Shown here: positions 21,361 through 26,473 of the stretch, in pieces
How the letters are laid out: every line of letters starts with the position of its first letter
How positions within the stretch are numbered: position 1 is the stretch's first letter
Assembly: GCA_034698045.1 (NCBI GenBank)
Contig: JAQGAU010000543.1
Coordinates: forward strand, 1 to 26,473
Length of the DNA: 26,473 nt
Source: Paramacrobiotus richtersi
Lineage: Eukaryota; Tardigrada; Eutardigrada; Parachela; Macrobiotidae
Direction: 5' to 3'
Notes under the pieces: generated by a model
The model's input: the letters and a program-made list of their open reading frames with translations, nothing else
What the model was told of the DNA's origin: nothing
The model's database searches: none
Translations under genes and position numbers: made by a program

Positions 21361-21761
21361 TCATTCAGCATCATTGAATTTCACGTTGGGACCAACACAT
21401 ATGGATGTGGAAGCCCACGCTGGGTCCCTGCAGTTGTCGTTCCCGGTGCAGCAGCGCAGTGTACCATTCTCGGGCCTGCATTCCGCTCCTTCTTCGATAC
21501 ATGCTGCAGGGGCCGTGTTTGCGTAGACGGCTCCAGTTATCATCTACGAATAAAAATTATAACAGTCAAACACATTTGCAAAATGCAATACCTGCGTGAT
21601 CAGTACCGTCAAAAAGATTGTTTTACGTAAATATTGTATGTTAAGTACAGCTAAAACGTCGTCTGTATGCTTTCGTAACGCGCTGCACGTCGGTTCGTCC
21701 AAGGGACCAGTTCGCTTACCAGAAGAACCAATAATCCAACGAAACACAAAAATGTCCTCAT
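21361..21761 (-). CDS. Secreted inhibitor-cystine-knot (knottin)-type peptide
   Basis: On the minus strand, exon 1 is 21761-21720 (42 nt) and exon 2 is 21543-21361. The 176-nt intron (GTAAGC donor, TATTCGTAG acceptor) is phase 0; the product is 74 residues. The signal peptide spans the junction: a hydrophobic core (FLCFVGLLVLL) in exon 1, completed in exon 2 with a VYA cleavage motif. The mature part has six cysteines as C-x6-C-x8-CC-x5-C-x10-C, the inhibitor cystine knot framework (disulphides 1-4, 2-5, 3-6 in known members). Knottins occur widely in animals as antimicrobial peptides, protease or amylase inhibitors, neuromodulators and venom components; the sequence does not discriminate, and nothing here indicates venom. 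The acidic residues around the first two cysteines (IEEGAE) are less typical of membrane-active peptides. Confidence 0.75.
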
Positions 21762-22340
21762 GGTGATGGTAAATCGGCAAACCTTCGATAGGCTAAGAAT
21801 AAGACTCGAAGTGTGATTTTCTGACAGAAAACGTACCCTGCTAGTATTGCAACTCAAACATTACCTGCACTTCCTTTACTTGACTGTATACTATGCATGT
21901 ATTTACGATAACCGGTACTTCTACTGCTAGAACATTTTCTCGAAAGCGTGAGTGATCAAACTTGTAAAGTCATTAGTAAGACCGGTTTTTTGTTTTGTAA
22001 ACACCATTAAATGTTTGCTGGTAAAAATGTGGAACTGCAGGATAGGTGCGCCGACGATCTATGCAGAAGTCGCTAACGTTACCTCGATCGCTGCAACAAC
22101 GAATATAAACAGGTGCCGGTATTATGCACAATAATAAGACGTATACGTACGTGTAAGCATTTAATTTTGATGTTCCGTTTGACATGTACAGTATACGTAT
22201 GAGCACACTGCGATGCGCACATAATAATGTTACAGCGGGAGACTCTGAGCCAATACTACCCTTCCTGTTGTATATGATCGTACCAAAAATGGTTTCCCTT
22301 ACGTGTTTCACTTTAATATTCGTGTACAAAAAAATTTAGA
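21762..22340. other. Intergenic stretch, no supported gene
   Basis: This should contain the promoter of the minus-strand knottin gene. I see no clear TATA box or repeat. Confidence 0.4.
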
Positions 22341-23157
22341 AAATGTAATGTAAAAAATGTATACTGTAAAGGCAAAATAATGTAATGTAAAACATCAAAA
22401 CATGTAGAAAAATGAAGGTCAGTTCTACGCGCGAGATAGTTTCCCGCGCGTAGCTAATCGGCTTCGCGCGAGAGATCACGCGCGTTGTCAAAAAGTAATC
22501 AAATGGCTACGCGCGAGAGTCTCGCGCGTTGTGAAAACGTAATGAAATGGCTACGCGCGAGAGCTACGAAACTAAGAAGAAACTGAAAATAAAAACTAAT
22601 AAATTAAGAAGCTGAACTAAGAACCTTAACCCAGAGACCAAGAATCTAAACTAAGAAGCTGAGTTAAAACCAAGAGAAACCAAGAGAACCAAGAAACCAA
22701 GAAACAGAAACCAAGAATATAAACTAAGAAGCTGAATTAGGAAATCAAAGCGTGGAAACCAGAACTGAACCAAGAAGAGAAACTAAGAGATTAAGATAAG
22801 CAAGCAACGAAAATGAACCAAGAAGCTGAACTAAGAAAGTAACATGAAGGAAGTAGGAAAGTCCAATAGGAAGCTGCCCGAAGCAGCAAAATCACAGATC
22901 TCGCGCGTAGCCAGTTCGCGACATTTTTGCTTCACGCGAGAAATTTCTCGCGCGTAGCCGATTAACTACGCGCAGGAGCACTCTCGCGCGTAGCCACTTC
23001 GAAAAAGGAATAAATGTAACAAAAATGTAATGCACATATCTGAAAAAAGTAAATGTGAAAACATGCAGCGGGAAATATCTTATGTAAATAAAGCATAAGT
23101 GCAAAAAAATATAATGTAAAAATCTAAACATGTAACAAAAATGTAATGTAAAAAATG
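22341..23157. repeat. Composite repeat element with CGCGCG inverted motifs and purine-rich core
   Basis: AAATGTAATGTAAAAAATG occurs as an exact direct repeat at 22341-22359 and 23139-23157. Inside it, the left block (22425-22570) repeats the CTACGCGCGAGAG motif, including two near-identical units of about 54 bases (AATGGCTACGCGCGAGAG near 22502 and 22546). The right block (about 22899-23000) carries the same motif reversed (CTCGCGCGTAGCC) three times. Between them, about 22565-22860 is a purine-rich tract built from AACTAAGAAGCTGA-type units. There is no open frame. The symmetrical subterminal motifs suggest a non-autonomous transposon; a structured regulatory or satellite-derived sequence is also possible. 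Confidence 0.7.
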
Positions 23158-23856
23158 CAAACTATCTAAGTCCATAATAAATGCATGATTAATGTAAGTA
23201 CTAGTAAATGTAATGCTATTTATGTCACAGTCATACAAACATGTATAGTGCAATCCTGAAAGTTATACAAAATAAAAGGATAGGAAATAAGTTCTTGATA
23301 AAAGAGGATAAATGGTTTGTTGGAAGTAATGGACATGGACACGTCGTAAAAAGTGTCGCTTTGTTGTTGAGTGGCATGACTGCCCACAACAACGAATGGA
23401 AAGGAAACCTCAAAATCACTGTTTACGGCTTACATGGGCGGACGCACTGACAGTACATTATTATAGGCTGTCCAGCTGTTGTTGGTTAGACTACGTATCT
23501 GTACTGTATATACAGTTTTCAGTTCATCGAGGAACATTAAATTCTGACTTTCTATGCAAGATGTTTGACCAGTTGACTAAATGCAAAAAAAGTGACCGTT
23601 TGACCGTATCTGCAGCGGCTATGCGCAGGCGTTTTTGCTTTGTTTATGTGTATAACAGTTTCTATAACAACCCATTCCCCAGTCTAGATCTTGTTTACAA
23701 GTGAGACACCACCACTTGCTACCACAAAAGTACCACGATAAACTGCTGCAAACCGATTCGCCATTGATTTGATTTAGATCTTTTCCCGAGTCAGTGATCA
23801 CTTCACAACAACCCTGATTTCTTTTCGTCAGCGATAACATCCCTACTACTGGAGCG
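23158..23856. other. Intergenic stretch, no supported gene
   Basis: TATATA near 23508 is too far upstream of the 23857 start codon to be a clear promoter. Overlapping frames on both strands here are not supported. Confidence 0.35.
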
Positions 23857-24153
23857 ATGCATCTGCTAAAAGTCTTAATATGCGTGGCCCTGGTAGCGTC
23901 TGCCTGCATCACCCTGAGCAGCGCCGTCAGCACGAATTACTATTGCGTCTACTACTCGTCCATTAATGAAGACCGCTGCTACGACGCCGACACCCGCCAC
24001 GAGGTAGACAGCCTTGGTCACGAGACCCGTCCGCAAAGCTTTTATGACGAAGACTACGCCCGCCAGATGGCTTACGCGCCGGAGGCGAATGCCTACCCGA
24101 TGTGGGCCAACGTCCAACGCGCCAAGCGCCGAGCGAGCGTGCGTAGTGGATGA
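23857..24153 (+). CDS. Small secreted protein, possible peptide precursor
   Basis: A single exon of 98 residues with ATG context GAGCGATGC. The N-terminus is a strong signal peptide (MHLLKVLICVALVASACITL, cleavage probably near AVS). The mature part begins TNYYCVYY and has two cysteines eleven residues apart (CVYYSSINEDRC), able to form one loop, then an acidic, Tyr-rich middle and a basic C-terminus containing KRR followed by ASVRSG. A dibasic or tribasic site and a short disulphide loop would suit a neuropeptide or hormone precursor, but there is no amidation Gly-Lys-Arg pattern or known peptide motif, so this is only a suggestion. GC-rich codons with C/G at third positions contrast with the AT-rich flanks and support it being a real gene. 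Antisense frames are shadows. Confidence 0.7.
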   Translation: MHLLKVLICVALVASACITLSSAVSTNYYCVYYSSINEDRCYDADTRHEVDSLGHETRPQSFYDEDYARQMAYAPEANAYPMWANVQRAKRRASVRSG

Positions 24154-25010
24154 TAACTTAACATTCTTCTTTCCCTGTGACCTTCTCGCTGTGCATACGT
24201 TAATGTATTCGCCTGCGTTGGGGAAATGGTGTGTGCTTTGTCGCGGGGGAAACAAGAAACAAAATAATGCGTCAGAAATTGCCTAATGGCTATCGCTGCT
24301 TGGAGTTCTCCGGGGACGAAATTCTACACTTACTGTAAAGCAACTGTAGAATTAGCAGCATTGCCTAATTATATAATACTGGATATCCAAACAAGAACCG
24401 ATCCCAGCAGTATATATACTGGCACATCATCGAACAAGAACAGAAACACAGCTGTGATAATTCTACTTTACCACGCACAGATTCTTGTAGAGTTTGTATC
24501 ACTTTTGCTAGTCTAGGGAAACGGAGGATGCAGAAAGACATTCTGAATACGTAGAGCAGCGGCTCACTCGCTGACCGCTGTTGCTCATTCACAATAATGT
24601 CAGCAATACTAATAACGAATTTGTGTATCAATGCTACCTAGATTTAACTACATTCAGCTGCCAGGCGTTAGCGATTGTTGTTTTTCTCCATCACTGGTAA
24701 AACCCTAACATTTCGAACATGGACGAGAGTGCGCGGATAACTCTACAACGCACCAATACATTTGAATACTAATTCAATCATATCAAAACTGTTCACTTGA
24801 GCGTTGATTAACACATAAGAAAACATGTGCAACTCAGTGGCAACCAACGTGGCCAAATAGCCTAAAGTAAAACATGGTGTAAAATAGTCAAAACCAATGT
24901 ACAAGCTGCACACTGACGATTCAAGCCAACGAAAGACAGGTAAAAACAGCTAAAAAAGCGAGATTAAGGTGACCGAATGTAGTGAGATTCTGCTAGCGCG
25001 AACATGGACG
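24154..25010. other. Intergenic stretch between convergent genes
   Basis: This contains the 3' flanks of the small secreted gene and of the minus-strand TMBIM gene. No additional gene is supported. Confidence 0.4.
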
Positions 25011-26473
25011 TTAATTGCTGCTGGCCGCGCCCGAGATGCCCAGGATACCGAGGAAGATGTAGACCACGTCCAGGTACAGCTGCATGGCGCCGGCAATGTG
25101 CTCCTCGGGACCCAACTCGTAACGCCGTCCACCCAGGATCATCTGGGTGTCGTACGCCAAAAACTGCATAACATACAGAAAACCCGATCAACTCATTCAG
25201 AACAACATCATAGAAGACTTTATAAACAAAATGAAATCGTTTCATTAATGAAATGGAAATACATTCATTTAAATTCGTATTTTACACAAAAAAACTGGAA
25301 TAATATGGACAAGCGAAGTCATACAGGGACGAGTAGAACAAATAAGGAGAATAAATAAATCTCGCCGAAAAACAAAAACTTACCGAAATAAATATGTATG
25401 GGTCAGAATGACCAGATCAATAAACTTATCAAGAAATTAAAAATTAAACCAAAAAATTATAAAACAATTAAATAATAAAATAATAGACCTAACTGAACAA
25501 TAACTAAAATATGATAAACTTGTCAAGAAACAACAAATTACGCCAAAATAATAGTGAATAATTAAAATAATAATGAGATATAAACTTATCAAAAAATTAA
25601 AAAGTTATCTTATTATTACCTATTTCACTTCACTGTCTTCACATATCATGAAGTAAATGATCTAGGAATTGTAGAAAGACGAAAAAAGAACAAATAATAT
25701 AACGAATACTACAACACTGCACAATAATGGAGGGATTTTAGACGAGGAAAAATATCAAACGATTCGTTCAAATTATGCGGAATAAATTAGCAATAAACGT
25801 TATCTGCACTCACCCCCATAAAGACGAGAGCAATCAGGCCGGAATAGAATCCATGATACCACTGCAATACACACACATGTTACACGGTACATTGGCACTA
25901 ATATTTACCGAGAAATCGTTCTAATTTCGTTTCTACATGCCGTAATTAAATTGTGAGTAATTCGCACAACCTAGACACATTATATTTACTAAATTTTTAA
26001 ATATACGAAACTATATATATTTACAAAATTATATATATTCACAAAAGATATATATTTACAAAATTAACAACATTTACATAATTTTTAGAAGTACAACGTT
26101 AAATTTTTTTATATAACGCCATTCTACGTTTCGAGCCCTGTCCTTTTACACAGCGATTCATCATTTGTTTCCGCGGTTGTCAACAAAGTTGTCCAGTTTC
26201 TGATTATTCTACCAGTTCTTAACAATGTATTATTATTAATTCAAGTAATGTAATTTTTTTAATTTAATGCAAACACCTAATTTGTTTAAAAGTGTAATTC
26301 AAAAAAATAATTCTTTTTTTATTTTATTTTAAATTGATTAAAAATTTATTTCCTTTTATTAAAAAAATGTTTCGTGTGGGAAAAGGTGCAGTGACCATAC
26401 CGGAGTGTGTAGTGATGGGATGAAGGCGAACATGCAGGTGATCAGGCCGAAGAGAAAGAGAATCATGGCCGCA
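25011..26473 (-). CDS. TMBIM / lifeguard (Bax inhibitor-1 family) membrane protein, C-terminal exons only
   Basis: Three minus-strand exons: 26473-26401 (partial, running off the right edge), 25861-25814 (48 nt) and 25163-25011 (stop TAA). Donors are GTATGG and GTGAGT, both acceptors end TGCAG, and all junctions are phase 0. The 24 complete codons of the partial exon give a hydrophobic segment (MILFLFGLITCMFAF). The small exon encodes WYHGFYSGLIALVFMG. The last exon begins FLAYDTQMILGG, then YELGPEEHIAGAMQLYLDVV and a final membrane segment. AYDTQ...LYLD is the hallmark of the TMBIM family; the two aspartates correspond to the pH-sensing pair of the calcium-leak channel described in the bacterial homologue YetJ. 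Members sit in ER, Golgi or other internal membranes, regulate calcium and restrain apoptosis. It resembles the lifeguard (GRINA/FAIM2/TMBIM4-like) branch; the exact paralogue is not decided by this C-terminal part. Confidence 0.9.
25164..25813 (-). other. AT-rich intron of the TMBIM gene
   Basis: A 650-nt intron rich in AATAA/AATTA-type sequence. AAACTTATCAA-type words recur near 25412, 25513 and 25583, probably low-complexity decay of a repeat. Confidence 0.7.
25862..26400 (-). other. AT-rich intron of the TMBIM gene
   Basis: A 539-nt intron with a TATATA tandem repeat at 26013-26065 and T/A-rich tracts. It contains no other feature. Confidence 0.7.
26013..26065. repeat. Three tandem copies of an approximately 18-bp AT-rich unit
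   Basis: The unit ATATATATTTACAAAATT occurs at 26013-26030, with variants at 26031-26047 and 26048-26065, inside a TMBIM intron. Confidence 0.8.

Noticed and set aside
22892..23131. 79-codon minus-strand frame over the CGCGCG element
   Set aside because: It is composed of repeat motifs and AT-rich sequence, with no support as a gene.
24969..25358. 129-codon plus-strand frame
   Set aside because: It is antisense to the last TMBIM exon, which is clearly coding on the minus strand.
1..26473. tRNA or rRNA genes, CRISPR arrays, bacterial operons
   Set aside because: I found no tRNA T-loop with a matching cloverleaf, no regularly spaced repeats and no ribosome-binding or operon structure; genes are intron-containing and animal-like.

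Overview
This is nuclear DNA from a small-genome invertebrate animal. Genes are split by GT-AG introns of about 60 to 1570 bases, and the families present (an ANTP-class homeobox gene, a TMBIM/lifeguard gene, an axonemal CCDC42/CFAP73-like coiled-coil gene and a possible gustatory-receptor-like membrane protein) are metazoan. A tardigrade or another ecdysozoan is plausible, but the sequence does not settle the phylum. All gene models were joined by hand from open frames, splice motifs and matching intron phases.

Layout. 1-979: 3' part of a multi-pass membrane protein resembling a 7-TM gustatory receptor. 2150-2733: a large imperfect inverted duplication around a perfect 14-bp hairpin. 4331-4900 (minus): a tentative two-exon membrane protein. 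5.4-9.3 kb: a tandem family of secreted cysteine-rich proteins in three units. Each unit has a 49-nt signal-peptide exon ending in phase 1; the outer two share an eight-cysteine scaffold and the middle one is degenerate. 9924-11738: a secreted Thr/Ser/Gly/Pro-rich mucin-like protein. 12625-15421: a seven-exon CCDC42/CFAP73-like gene, probably for sperm flagella or motile cilia. 17333-20109: a four-exon homeobox gene with an N-terminal eh1 repressor motif. 21361-21761 (minus): a two-exon secreted peptide with an inhibitor-cystine-knot (knottin) cysteine pattern. 22341-23157: an unusual repeat element with CGCGCG-rich inverted motifs around a purine-rich core. 23857-24153: a small secreted, possibly prohormone-like protein. 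25011-26473 (minus): the last three exons of a TMBIM/Bax-inhibitor-1 family gene, running off the right edge.

The genes do not form a pathway. The recurring theme is small secreted products: the tandem cysteine-rich family, the mucin, the knottin and the 98-residue protein. The most novel-looking item is the tandem eight-cysteine family; next are the knottin and the two structured repeats.
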